DNA of 64,000 nt from Asterias amurensis (Eukaryota > Echinodermata > Asteroidea > Forcipulatida > Asteriidae): the NCBI RefSeq assembly GCF_032118995.1, contig NC_092648.1, forward strand, positions 18,380,450 through 18,444,449, in the 5' to 3' direction. The notes under the pieces are model-generated. The model searched no databases, was not told where the DNA came from, and saw only the letters and a list, made by a program, of their open reading frames with translations. The position numbers were made by a program, and so were the translations under genes. Positions 1-10,384 of this stretch are shown here, piece after piece (position 1 is the first letter of the stretch; every line of letters begins with the position of its first letter).

Positions 1-540
1 GGGTTTTCAAGATGGCCGCCATATGAAGAAAACACATATTTTATCAATATCTCACCTTCTAAATCACTTATAATCACAATTATGGTGACCAAATATACAT
101 TTTCATGGTCAAGGAATCTAACTGTACCACTCAGAAGAGCAGCAGTGCCTTCTATCTTGGGTTTTCAAGATTAACGTCATCTGAAGAAAACCCATATTTG
201 TTATCAATATCACACCTAAATCACTTATAATCACAATTACAATTATGGTGACCAAATAATATTAATTTTCATGGTCAAGGAATCCAACTGTACCATTTAG
301 AAGAGCAGTGCTTTCTTTCTTTTATGTAGTGGCCTTCTTGGGTTTTCAAGATGGCCGTCATAAGAAGACAAAAACGTATTTGCCAATATATCACCTTTAA
401 GTCACTTAGAGTCACAATAATGGCTTCTTAATACATATTGTTATGGTCAAGGAGTGCAACTGTACCACTTGGCAAAGCAGGCCATCGATCACTTTCAATA
501 TTGCTGCCAAGTATAAACCCATTCAATATCTCACCTCCTT
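1..540 (+). repeat. Tandem repeat array with AAGATGGCCGCC core, left block
   Basis: About three degenerate units of roughly 150-180 bp. Each runs from GGGTTTTCAAGATGGCC through an ATCAATATCTCACC segment, a TATGGTGACCAAATA segment and a TCATGGTCAAGGAATC segment to a GTACCACTCAGAAGAGCAG segment. The window opens inside the array. The same unit lies in the opposite orientation at 2120-2830, on the other side of a LINE fragment. Confidence 0.8.
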
Positions 541-1109
541 CGTTCGTTGATCTGGATCACAAATTTGATATTTGACAACTTGGGTCATACCCCACCTAGT
601 ACAACTGCAAAAGGTTAAATTTCATAGCACACTGGTCCAGACGTGGCAGGTGATTTGATGGCATTGTCTTGGCCAGATAATAGTAGATCTGGGCCAGGTA
701 TGATGTTAGATCTGAGCTAGGTCTGGCAACACAAGGTGAGATGTTGTTAGATCTGAGCCAGGTCTGGTTACACCAGGTGAGCATCTAGTGCACATTCTTG
801 ATTGGCTGTCGAGAGTCCATGTCTCGGCTCCTTACAGAAGTACAGACTCAACTGTGGCAACTGTTGATGTCACCGTGGAGACCTCACTCGCCTCATGCCA
901 TGAAGTGCCTTCCATGCCAAGACTCTCCTTACTCTTAAACTACTTATTGTACAGTATGATACGTCTAGTGACCTTAAACATGTAAATGAAACAAAAGAGG
1001 GGTTGAGCCAGAAGAGAGGCAATGGAGATTCCCAGATTATAAGTTGTTGCAGCATGCAACACGAGTTGCCTAAAAGATTGGAGTGACAGCAGAGTGAAAA
1101 AACCCACAC

Positions 1110-2055
1110 ATTCCAGTGACTGAGGATGGACTCTCGTTCGAAATATTGGCTGGAGTTCTGCAAGGCGACACGCTGGCTCCATTTCATTGCACTTGACTAC
1201 GCCCTGAGACGAGCCCTCAAAGAACACGAGGATCTAGGCTTCACCATCACCCCAAGAAAGTTTAGAAGAATTGGCCCAGGGACCCTCTCCGACCTAGACT
1301 TCGCAGATGATATAGCCCTACTGTCTGACAACATCATAGAGGCGCAAGAGCTACTCAGCAGAGTTGAGTCGGAGTGTGAGAAGGTTGGTCTCCATCTCAA
1401 TGCCAAGAAGACGGAGTATATGGTATACAACATTGGGGATCATGCTCCGCTAAAAGACCTTAGGAGGTTCATCACTAAAGGAGGTGGACGACTTCAAGTA
1501 TCTCGGCTCCACGATGCAGACAACAGAGAAAGACATCAATGTCCATAAGGCGCTTGCATGGAAAGTCCTCCATGACATGAAGAAGATCTGGACATCTCAG
1601 CTCCCAAATGGTTTAAAGCTGAGATTCTTTCATGCGGTAATAGAAACCATCCTGCTGTATGTGTGTGAGTCTTGGACTCTCAACAAGGCCATGACCAAAT
1701 CTATCAGTGGTTGCTACACCAGGATGCTACACCAGGATGCTACAGATGGCATAGAATGTCTCCTGGAGGGATCACATCACCAACCTTGAGCTGGTCACTG
1801 TCTACGGCACCCAGAGCTACCAGCCAATAAAGTCATCGTGTGGGAGCCCACTCACGGCAGGTGCGGCCCTAGAAGACCCACCAAGACTATGCTAAAGACC
1901 CTGCTTGAAGACGCAGAAGTAATCAACAAGGAGGAGCTAATCAGCTGTATGCAGGATAGAGTTGTGTGGCGTGTCAGACATAGAGCCTGACTCAAACATG
2001 CTGCAACGCGACAACTTGGGTCGACTGAGTGAGTGAGTGAGTGAGTGAGTGAGTC
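1110..2055 (+). mobile_element. Decayed non-LTR retrotransposon (LINE), C-terminal reverse transcriptase region
   Basis: Reading frames at 1126-1548 and 1484-1789, plus a third stretch to about 1989, together give the C-terminal half of a LINE reverse transcriptase. Seen directly: a LAGVLQGDTLAP segment near 1150 in a different frame, the catalytic FADD box (DLDFADDIALLSD, about 1295-1330), a KYLGSTM motif near 1490, and ALAWKVLHDMKKIWTS. The 3' part encodes WEPTHGRCG-type and CMQDRVVWR-type sequence typical of such tails. At least three frameshifts and an in-frame stop break it, and a 12-bp duplication (ACACCAGGATGCT) lies near 1720-1740. It ends in a GAGT microsatellite at 2029-2054, which looks like the element's 3' tail. 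The 5' half, including the endonuclease, is absent. The clade cannot be fixed by eye. Confidence 0.85.
2029..2054 (+). repeat. (GAGT)n microsatellite at LINE 3' end
   Basis: Six to seven GAGT units directly follow the last LINE codons, fitting a simple-repeat 3' terminus of the retrotransposon. Confidence 0.85.
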
Positions 2056-2119
2056 TCGATGATGACAGCCAATTATTGGTTCCTAGGGGACTTTTTTTAC
2101 CTGGTGCTTTCAAGGCCTT

Positions 2120-2830
2120 CATTAAACCTTAAAACTCCCAGATGGCCACCATAAAAAAGAAAACATTGCTGCTGTTCTATTTGTATGCATTAGCCATGCA
2201 AATGTATGTATTTGACGTGACTTATAGGTTACATGTAGATCTTGAAAACCCAAGATAGCCACTATATATAACAAAGAAGGTACTGCTGCTCTTCTGAGTG
2301 GTACAATTAGATTTATTGACCATGATAATGTATATGTGGTCACCATAATTGTGGTTATAGGTGATTTAGAAGGTGAGATATTGATAAAATATGTGTTTTC
2401 TTCGTATGGCGGCCATCTTGAAAACCCAAGATGGCCGCTATATAAAAGAAAGAAGGCACTGCTGCTCTTCTGAGTGGTACAGTTGGATCCATTGACCATG
2501 GAAATATATATTTGGACACACTATTTGTGATTCTATGTGACTTTGGAGGCGAGATACCGGCAAATATGGGTTTTTCATATGGTTACCATCTTAAAAATCC
2601 AAGATGGCCGCCATACAAAGGAAATAAAGCACTGTTGCTTTTCTAAGTGGTGAAGATGTATTCCTTGACCATGGAAATGTATATCTAGACACCATAATTA
2701 TGATCCTAGGTGACTCAGGAGGTGAGATACTGGCAAAAACAGGTTTTTAAATGGCGGCCATCTTGGAAATCCAAGATGGCCGCCATAATACGTCTTGGTG
2801 AGGTGGTTCCTATCAAAAATGCAAAGCTTA
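2120..2830 (-). repeat. Tandem repeat array with AAGATGGCCGCC core, right block (inverted)
   Basis: Four or more units of the family seen at 1-540, in reverse orientation. The unit joints at about 2405-2450, 2580-2615 and 2750-2790 are dyads in which GGCGGCCATCTT is followed after 10-15 bases by AAGATGGCCGC, so each joint could form a hairpin. Confidence 0.8.
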
Positions 2831-3753
2831 GGTATTAAGGAACACATGGACAAAATTTGGTGCTTTTGTCCGGAACGTCCACATCCATCTCAAATATGGT
2901 CATAAGCTGCCTGACTATTAGTACTTCAACTCTGAGCATCCTCTCACTAAACACACAAGATAGCGGTATATGGTTCAGTTAGTGTAAAGTTGGTGCAAAA
3001 TTAGCCATCAAATGTAGAATCCATAACGCTTCTGTAATAGGTGCTGTAATTATTATTCATTCCACTCTCAATCATCAGCTCAACATTCGAATTGAAATTG
3101 ATTATGAGACATTTGTTGTTTTTAATTAGAAACTTTTTTACTGGCATCAACAAGATTTTACTTTCTTAAGCGGGGGTAGCATTAAAATTAGAGTACAACT
3201 CTTCAGCTTTCAAGAAGTGTGTATACCATGAAAGTTTCATTACAGCAGACTGCAATTTGTGTTTGTCTTGCAAGCACCTAAATCTAAGTACAATTCCAGT
3301 ATGTTTTAATCTTTTTATATTGCCATATGGCAGCAATTTTTTATGTTAACACAAACCTTTCATTCTCTCTAAACAAACAAATTAATAATAGATTGTTTGG
3401 TACTTGTACCAAATTTACTGTATGACTTTCAGCTTTGTATTAATGTGTTATTCTGGGTGTTCCAGCTGACTTTCCCTTCTCTAAATGTACATACACCGAT
3501 CAGTAACACATTTCATTGGTATTTATACAGTGTTCATAGGTATCGCAAAGGGATGGTGCATCATTATTTTTAAGAAAGGGTACCTTCAAGTTTTTCTCCT
3601 GTGTAAACACTCTGTCAGAAATGGGTGCGCAGGTCTTTTGAGACGACGGTAATGGTTTAGCAAACGGCTCTGTTTATAGGCACGTTTTCCATAAAGATTG
3701 ATGAGGGTTCAGCACAATTAATTCTTCTCAGGGTGATTTGGCCGTGTACAAAC
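2831..3753. other. Intergenic, no feature recognised
   Basis: AT-rich unique-looking sequence. I see no convincing exon, RNA gene or inverted repeat. Confidence 0.5.
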
Positions 3754-4304
3754 TTAAAGGCACTGGACACTATTGGTAACTACTCAAAATAATTGTTGCC
3801 ATAGAAATTTGCTTGGTGTTGATAAGTATTACAACATTGTGAGAAACGGCTCCCTCTAAAGCCGGTTTATACTTCCTGCGAATGCGAATGCGAAGCGAAT
3901 TTGACGTGAATTTGACGTCACACCCTCCTTTCGCAACGATTATTCGCAAGGGAGTAGAGCAGAATTCAACTGCTGCGAATTGTTCGTTGCAAATTTGTGA
4001 CGTCAAGATTCGCTTCGCATTCGCATTCGCAGGAAGTATGAACCAGGCTTTAAGTAACATAGTTTTTGAGAAAGGTAATTTCTCACTCAAATATTGGAAG
4101 ACCTCAGGCCTGAAACCTTCTATTATGCATCTGAAAGCACACAAATTTGTGCAACAAGGTTTTTTTCTTCATTATTCTCTTGCAACTTTGATGACCTATT
4201 CATCCAAAATGTCCACAGATTTGTTATACTATGCATATGTTGTGATACGCCAAGTGAGAATAATGGTCTTTGACAATTCCCAAACGTGCCCAGAGTGCCT
4301 TTAA
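3754..4304 (+). mobile_element. MITE family 1 copy, interrupted by another MITE
   Basis: Family 1 is the commonest repeat in the window. It begins TTAAAGGCAGTGGACACTAT and ends with the reverse complement, and carries an internal ACACAACTTCGTGTGACAAG segment. This copy is nearly full length but is split at 3857-4053 by a second palindromic element. Confidence 0.85.
3857..4053. mobile_element. MITE with about 45-bp inverted termini, nested in family 1
   Basis: The left terminus AAGCCGGTTTATACTTCCTG continues as GCGAATGCGAATGCGAAGCG. The right terminus is its reverse complement, ending AAGTATGAACCAGGCTT. Flanking TA or TAA on both sides suggests a 2-3 bp target duplication, as made by Tc1/mariner or PIF/Harbinger elements. 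The family 1 sequence resumes on the far side (CCCTCT / AAGTAACATAG), proving a later insertion. A diverged relative lies at 26705-26878. Confidence 0.85.
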
Positions 4305-5402
4305 AAACAAGTAATCTATCAAGAACTTTCTAGTTTGTCTCGTTGAATATTTCCAAATTTACATTGTTTACCGATGCTGCATCATCCCTTTTAAGTTGGA
4401 CGTAAAAGGTGGATGGGGAGGAATAATCATTAAGTGCACTTCAAAATGACTTCAGGCAGGTTTAATTTAACTACAGATTGTAAAAAAAAGAGGAACCGTA
4501 TAGGGACAGAGGCTGTAAAATTGTGGGGTTTTCTTATGCCAGTTTGTATGATACAAATTTAACTTTCATCAATGACATTTTATCTGTACCTCATTATACA
4601 TGGAACTGTAGAGAAAATCTTTTGCTATTGTATTATTAGTTTGTGAAGTTGAGGTAATTTAACTTCAGGAATCGTTGGTTTAGTCATCGACGATGTATTA
4701 ATTGTCTTAAACCAGGTGAAAACACTATCACTTGCCATTCTTTGTAGAGTTATAATAGCGAGTAGAAATGATTACATGATAATTCAGAGATAGATCAAAT
4801 GCGTCAAATGTCTTTTTGTTCTTGTCAAAACTTTAATTTCCAATTTTTCTTTTTAAAAGGGGTCTTTCTGTTGACCCCCTTTGCATGACACAGTGCACTT
4901 AAGCAAACTATGTGTTGACCAGTACTAAGGCCACCATTTTTGGAGTCAACTTGTTGTTTTTACTCCCAGAATGGCAGACAGGATAGGCGCATGTAGCCTA
5001 AGTGTGTTTGTGCATTGTGACATGTTTCAATATACCCTAGCACGTGATGTCATGACCCCAAACAGGGCCCTCACTGAGGTCAATGAAGACCTATCATTGG
5101 CTGAGGGTTGTGCGTGTCTCAAACATGTTATTATTGACCTCTGCTATGGCAGGCAATGCAAGGGGTCTTTACACTATACTATCTTGAACTTCTCCCATTG
5201 ATATCAATGTAACCAATCAGAGGCTGGAAGAACCAAATAGTCTGGTTCCTATTTGCAAAATGATTATTAGCATTCATTATTGTTATTTGATATGAGGTAC
5301 ATGACCAAGATGGAGGCAGCATGAAAAAGGCCTATCCGTGTTAATCTTTTCTTATGACTTGTTTTGTCCATTCCAACAATTTCCATACAATATTTTAAGT
5401 AA
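4305..5402. other. Intergenic, no feature recognised
   Basis: No supported exon. The open frame of 76 codons near 4971-5201 lacks splice context, homology or composition bias that would support it. Confidence 0.45.
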
Positions 5403-5500
5403 TCTGGCCTCTGGTAACTGTGTATGTTTTGCCGTCTAATGATAAGACATTCCCAATAGAATGGCAGGGTTTATGGGTTTGAATCCCACCAGAGTAATAT
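5403..5500 (+). repeat. tRNA-like SINE fragment
   Basis: GGCCTCTGGTAACTG at the start and a B-box-like GGGTTTGAATCCCACC about 70 bases later resemble a tRNA-derived SINE head. The body is not clear. Confidence 0.4.
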
Positions 5501-5667
5501 GCATGTGAGTATGTTTGTATCCCAGGTGATGTAATTTTTGTAAAAGGTTTAATCATTTCCGGATGAAATACATGGAAAAACCATGAGCATTTTTCCATGT
5601 CATGCAAAGTGACACCACTGCAAACAAAGGAACAGCACAACAATTTGGTTTATTCCAACTATCCTGC

Positions 5668-5840
5668 TTTAAAGGCAGGGTGTGCTCCACAAGTTAATGA
5701 CCATAAACAAATTACTTTGTAAAGAGCAAAGGAGAGCTGTTGATATTATTTGCTTGCAACTTATTTATCCATTATGTTTGGATACACCAAGTGAGAACAC
5801 TAGTCTTTGACGATTACCAAAGGTGTCCAGTGCTTTTACC
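5668..5840 (+). mobile_element. MITE family 1 copy, internally deleted
   Basis: Starts TTTAAAGGCAGGGTG and ends GATTACCAAAGGTGTCCAGT. The central half of the family consensus is missing. Confidence 0.7.
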
Positions 5841-7030
5841 TGGATCTATCATTGAGGTTTTAGAAGTTGTCTTGTTAACAGTTTATTGCTGTACTCTGCC
5901 ACCTTTTTTTTCTTCACTGATGTGAGTTTTGTCAAAGCAAAATCCCCTTGAAACATCAAATGTGAGCTTTTAGAAATTTAATTAGTAATTTTGAAATAGG
6001 GACATCACTTTAACAAGGAAGAAGGAAATGGACTCCATGACTGTACCGCCCCTTTAGAAAAACTGGCTGATTGACAACCTGATTTTCTTGACTATATTTT
6101 ATCCTTTATTTTTTAGATGTGAGTTTTTTTTATTTTTTTATTTGATGTTGCTGTATCCAGCCCTTTAAAGCACAAAGGAAGTGATGATCTGTTTGTATCT
6201 GTTGTTCTGATACTCACTCCGACCCAAAAGTACATCCTATAGATGACAGTTTATCTTCCGGAACGTAACCGCTTCGCTTATAATGTATTCCACTCCATTC
6301 TTTGTCATAACACTTTATAATTTTTTGTGTTTACATGTTAGTTTGATATAGTGTAAATTTACATATCAGTTCTGTCATGGAGGAAGGAGGTTCTGTGTAG
6401 TGTATAAACACTACAGGAAAGAGGATCACTGGTATCAGAGACAACACTCTAGTGAAGGCCGTTTGTGGTTGTGATTTCCTTCCTTTATTTCATAGCCCCA
6501 GCCAACTTTGCTGCATTGCTTGTAGATAGCTGTCACCCAATACGTGAAGGGTGAACAGTTTGTGCCAAATGACTGCAGAGAGCTATTAGCGGTTTGTGAT
6601 TGTGCTTGTAGAATTAGCTGTATAAAGGTAAGCACACTTTTATCCAACAATAATTTGTATTATTAGTTAATAACCATATTTGTTACTTGATAGTGGCATG
6701 ATGTACACAATCTCTCTTATATTTACAATAATTTTTGACCATACGCTATTTGCAACATCGAATAACAGTATCTATATATCTAACCCATTTAAAACTGAAT
6801 GTTTCTTCCGTCTTCTCTCATTGGGTTCTTGGTTAGGTACAGTGATTTTAAAAGTTCGTTTTTCTGAGAGTGCTTGGCTTCATCCAACCAGAAGAAAGGA
6901 AAGGAAAGGAAATGAAACCCACCCAAGAGGATTTTCGGGGAAGGGTTGGTGAGGCACTTCCATTTGGTGCTCAATATGTGGCATAGTGTATCCCGCCTAT
7001 TGTTTTTTTTTTAAATGTGGGGATGTCTGT
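5841..7030. other. Intergenic, no feature recognised
   Basis: AT-rich. A short GGAAA run lies near 6895. No supported gene. Confidence 0.45.
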
Positions 7031-7417
7031 TTTAAAGGCAGTGGACACTATTGGTAATTGGTAATTGGTCAAAGACTAGCCTTTGGTGTATCTCAACATG
7101 TGCATAAAATAACAAACCTGTGAAAATTTGAGCTCAATCGGTCATCGAACTTGCGAGATAACAATGAAAGAAAAAAACACCCTTGTCACCTGAAGTTGTG
7201 TGCGTTTAGATGGTTGATTTCCAGACCTCAAGTTCTAAATCTGAGGTCTCGAAATCAAATTGATGGAAAATTACTTCTTTCTCAAAAACTATGGCAGTTC
7301 AGAGGGTGCCGGTTCTCACAATGTTTTATACCATCAACCTCTCCTCGACTCGTCGCCAAGAAAGTTTGTATGCTAATAATTATTTTGAGTAATTACCAAT
7401 AGTGTCCACTGCCTCTA
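7031..7417 (-). mobile_element. MITE family 1 copy, near full length
   Basis: Termini AAAGGCAGTGGACACTATTG and CAATAGTGTCCACTGCC are both present. The orientation is opposite to the copy at 13594. A short TGGTAATTGG duplication lies just inside the left end. Confidence 0.85.
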
Positions 7418-7784
7418 AGCATGCAGCATCCATGGATAATCATTTATAATTCATGTCACACTCAGATGACGTCGGTTTGGAATTACAGTTAAAATGTGAT
7501 CAATGTAGGACTTAAAATTTTCAATTTTTGTTGGAGTTTATCCCAAACTTTTGATTTCTTCATACCTAATTAAATTTCACTTTGCCTATTGCTTCTTTCA
7601 GATAAACACACCTCTGTGAAGGAGGGATTGATGCTACAAGCTGAGAAGAGACTAACACTGGGAAGAAATATATCTAACTCTGCGACGTCCAACTTAGGCA
7701 GTAGTCTTGCACTATAAGGCTGGAATTATACTTTCTATTGCTAGCGCCAAGGCTGAACTTTAACATCACAGAGCGCAACATCCC

Positions 7785-7796
7785 ATGGTATTATGA
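7785..7796 (+). promoter_or_regulatory. Three-codon uORF overlapping the main start codon
   Basis: ATG GTA TTA TGA ends on a TGA that overlaps the main ATG as ATGA (7793-7796). The arrangement could permit termination-reinitiation or dampen translation. The function is inferred only. Confidence 0.5.
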
Positions 7797-8911
7797 GGCC
7801 GAAACGAGCTGTCATGGCAACTGCAGGGTTTCTTATGAGCCTCACCTTGTTGTTATGTCTGAGAGAGGACGTCTTAGGCGGAAACTTCAAGAGAAATGTG
7901 AGTTTTAACAACATGTTCAGCCCTAAGGTTGAGAGCGTCTTCCATGGCATTCAACCGAGTTCGGTTGAGCTGAGTTGTTACACACTCAATAACTCATGGG
8001 CTGTTGGGGAACTCAAACGAGTCAACCTCGAGTGTCGAAAGCACTTCCCCCAGGCTCTCATCATTGGAGCCAAGGGTTGTGGATCTTCAGTTCTGAGGAA
8101 CCTCCTAGCTGTGCATCCAGGGGTTGCGACCCCAATGCAAGACTCAAACTTCTTCTCGACTTACTATTACAGAGATTTGGCATGGTACTTCAACTGGATG
8201 CCTCACGCCACTGAACGGCAACTCACCCTAGAGAAATCATCTGAATATCTCACCTACCCAGGTGCAGCGGAAAGAATCTCAAAGGATCTACATGATGTTA
8301 AAGTTATTGCGTTATTATGCGACCCAGCGAAAAGAGCCTTCAATGAATACTTCCAAACCAAGGGGGGCGAGTACCTCTTAAACCGAACAGACAACACGAT
8401 ATTAAGTCGCAAACAAGCAAATGATAAAGTTGCAGTCCAAAAAGCATGGGATGATTATGCGAGAAGTAACCCCTCTCAATACCTAAGGAAGAGCACTTTT
8501 CAGAAGACAGTACTCGACAAAAGAGGAGAAATTGTACAAGATTCTCTTTATATTGACAAAGGGATCTACGCTAAGCATTTGAAACAATGGGTTCAACATT
8601 TCCCGAAACAGCGTATGCTTATATTGGATGTAGACGGAGACTCTATTCTCAAACATCCTGTCCAGCTTCTAAACAAAGTCGAGAAATTTCTTGGATTGTC
8701 TTCATACTTTCATGAAGACAATTTCCTCATTGATAAACAAACTGGCATGAACTGTTTAGCAAAACCCTTCGGCGCCTGTATGGATTTAAACAGCAGAGGG
8801 CGCCCTAAACCACAGATGACCAAAGTAATCCAAGACAAACTTTCAGCTTTTTATATACCTCATAATGAAGAGCTAAAAAAGTTGCTAAATATAACACTGA
8901 TGTATCATTAA
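7793..8911 (+). CDS. Heparan sulfate 3-O-sulfotransferase-like protein, divergent
   Basis: This is a single-exon frame of 372 residues. The family transfers sulfate from PAPS to glucosamine 3-OH of heparan sulfate in the Golgi lumen. Seen: an N-terminal signal anchor (about residues 7-23), then a sulfotransferase domain from about residue 85. PQALIIGAKGCGSS (86-99) aligns with the PAPS 5'-phosphosulfate loop, FFSTYYYRDLAWYFNWMP (120-137) with the HS3ST segment after the catalytic Glu, and LEKSSEYLT (146-154) with the EKTPAYF region. LCDPAKRAFNEY (175-186) aligns with the 3'-phosphate loop. The Cys321/Cys329 pair and SRGRPKP (334-340) match the conserved C-terminal disulfide and GRPHP region. 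Oddities: family LRDP is LCDP, the expected Ser is Asn184, RKGGT is KGCGS, and the catalytic Glu position reads Asp117. It may be a divergent enzyme or a pseudoenzyme. The length is normal for the family. Confidence 0.85.
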   Translation: MRPKRAVMATAGFLMSLTLLLCLREDVLGGNFKRNVSFNNMFSPKVESVFHGIQPSSVELSCYTLNNSWAVGELKRVNLECRKHFPQALIIGAKGCGSSVLRNLLAVHPGVATPMQDSNFFSTYYYRDLAWYFNWMPHATERQLTLEKSSEYLTYPGAAERISKDLHDVKVIALLCDPAKRAFNEYFQTKGGEYLLNRTDNTILSRKQANDKVAVQKAWDDYARSNPSQYLRKSTFQKTVLDKRGEIVQDSLYIDKGIYAKHLKQWVQHFPKQRMLILDVDGDSILKHPVQLLNKVEKFLGLSSYFHEDNFLIDKQTGMNCLAKPFGACMDLNSRGRPKPQMTKVIQDKLSAFYIPHNEELKKLLNITLMYH

Positions 8912-8984
8912 GGAAATTGTGTTTAATTTCTTGAGATACTTAATGCGGGTTTCAAAGTTGTGTATTGTGATAAATTATTGTTAC

Positions 8985-9162
8985 TGGGCAATCATAAAGC
9001 GTAACAATTTTCTGCTATATTAGCAGAAATTAGCAGGACAATAGACATATACTTTACATTATGTCACAATATAGTTTCTGGCTAGTATCCTTATTCTGGT
9101 AAGCATCGTTTTGTTGTACTTAATTTCATTTTGTGCTTAGCAGCTTTATGGTATGGGGCCCT
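8985..9162. mobile_element. MITE family 2 copy (diverged), in the 3'UTR
   Basis: Family 2 has palindromic ends related to GGGCCCAATTTCATAGAGCT. Here the right end reads GTGCTTAGCAGCTTTATGGT then GGGGCCC, and TTATTCTGGTAAGCAT is shared with the copy at 22242-22433. The left end is degraded. Confidence 0.5.
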
Positions 9163-9428
9163 GAGCTGATGTAAATTGGATAAACCTGTACTTAGTAATG
9201 GTCTATGATTAATTAAAAAAATCCACAAATAGTTTGTTAATTGACATGATTTGTGATATAATTAAAGTCACCTGGAAGTGGTATTTTTTCAAAATAAAGC
9301 TTTTGTCACTAATATATGTGTTTTGATGAGTTGAATGTGAATAAACAGTTAACTAAGGTTTTAAAAAATCAGTTCTTATGTTATTTACAAATTTAAGAGT
9401 AGACCCCGACCCGAGAGGGCGCTGTTCG

Positions 9429-9705
9429 TGACGTCAATCGAGGCAGACTTTGCCTGTAATGCGTAGAGTAAACACAATTGCAAAGTACATGTACGGACCA
9501 AGTCGTGAGTTGGTACAGTTCAAAAAGTGTTTTTCTGCGTTCAGCAGCAATACACCTTTTTTTCCGGCAATGCCGACCAGGTGTATTGCTGCTGAATGCA
9601 GAAAAACACTTTTTGAAATGTACCAACTCACGACTTGGACGTACATGTACTTTGCACGTGTGTTTACTATACGCATTGCAGGCAAAGTCTGCCTTTAAGA
9701 CGTCA
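9429..9705. mobile_element. Long hairpin MITE, about 128-bp arms
   Basis: Left arm 9429-9557 and right arm 9579-9705 are inverted copies (TGACGTC...GGCAGACTTTGCCTG...TTCAGCAGCAATACACCT) with few mismatches. The 21-base loop itself contains CCGGCAATGCCG. Overlapping frames on both strands here are artefacts of the palindrome. Confidence 0.9.
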
Positions 9706-9728
9706 CAAAAGGGGTAGGCGGAGTCAGC

Positions 9729-9740
9729 CCCCCCCCCCCC
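9729..9740 (+). repeat. Poly-C tract
   Basis: Uninterrupted C run just right of the hairpin MITE. Confidence 0.9.
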
Positions 9741-9864
9741 AAACAACTTTATATATATTTTTAAACATATAAATCGTGACAAACAATTACTAAAAAAAAT
9801 GTTTTATTGTTCGTAAGCATATACTCTTATGTTTGAAAGAAAAACAATTCTATTTCCAGGTGAC

Positions 9865-10179
9865 TTTAAAGGTGGGGTATACTTTTGGTAATTGTAAAAG
9901 ATCAGTACTTTCACTTGTGTATCCCAACATATGCAGACAATAACAGCGCAAATGGTTATTGAAGTTGAAAAAATAAAATGGAGAAGAAATACTTTTTTGC
10001 CTTTCACGAAAGTCTGAACTGAAAGCCTTTCTCAGATTCAAGTATGAGGTTGAAAGTTACCTCTTTCTCTAAAACCACACATTACTTCAAAAGGGGTAGT
10101 TTCTATTACAATGTTTTATAATATCAACAGCTCTCAAGTGCTCTTTCACTTACTTATTACAAAGTACACCCTGCCTTAA
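9865..10179 (-). mobile_element. MITE family 1 copy, diverged
   Basis: Contains CACTTGTGTATCCCAACATATGC and a degraded ACCCTGCCTTAA end. Orientation is reversed relative to 13594. Confidence 0.7.
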
Positions 10180-10384
10180 GCACTGTCGATACAGGGAATA
10201 CCACAACGGCCTCTCAGATTAATTTGTTTACAATTCTTCTGGAACTGCATGCTTTGTGGAAACTTAAACGTATTAATATGGTCACACCAACTAACGCCAA
10301 AGCAAATCAGTAAATTTGATTGGAGGATTTAAAGTCATGCGGCATTCATGTCATTTACATGTACATGACGGGTGTGAATGTCAT

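Larger units (their letters stand above)
7602..9345 (+). other. Probable last exon of the sulfotransferase-like gene (UTRs included)
   Basis: A good acceptor (GCTTCTTTCAG, ending 7601) precedes the coding frame by 191 bases, so at least one upstream non-coding exon is likely but was not found. Poly(A) signals AATAAA lie at 9293-9298 and 9340-9345, downstream of the stop at 8909-8911. Confidence 0.55.

Noticed and set aside
4971..5201. A 76-codon frame
   Set aside because: No homology, splice sites or composition bias; consistent with chance in 64 kb.
9393..9782. Four overlapping frames on both strands with similar peptides
   Set aside because: They arise because the locus is a near-perfect palindrome, so both strands encode the same words.
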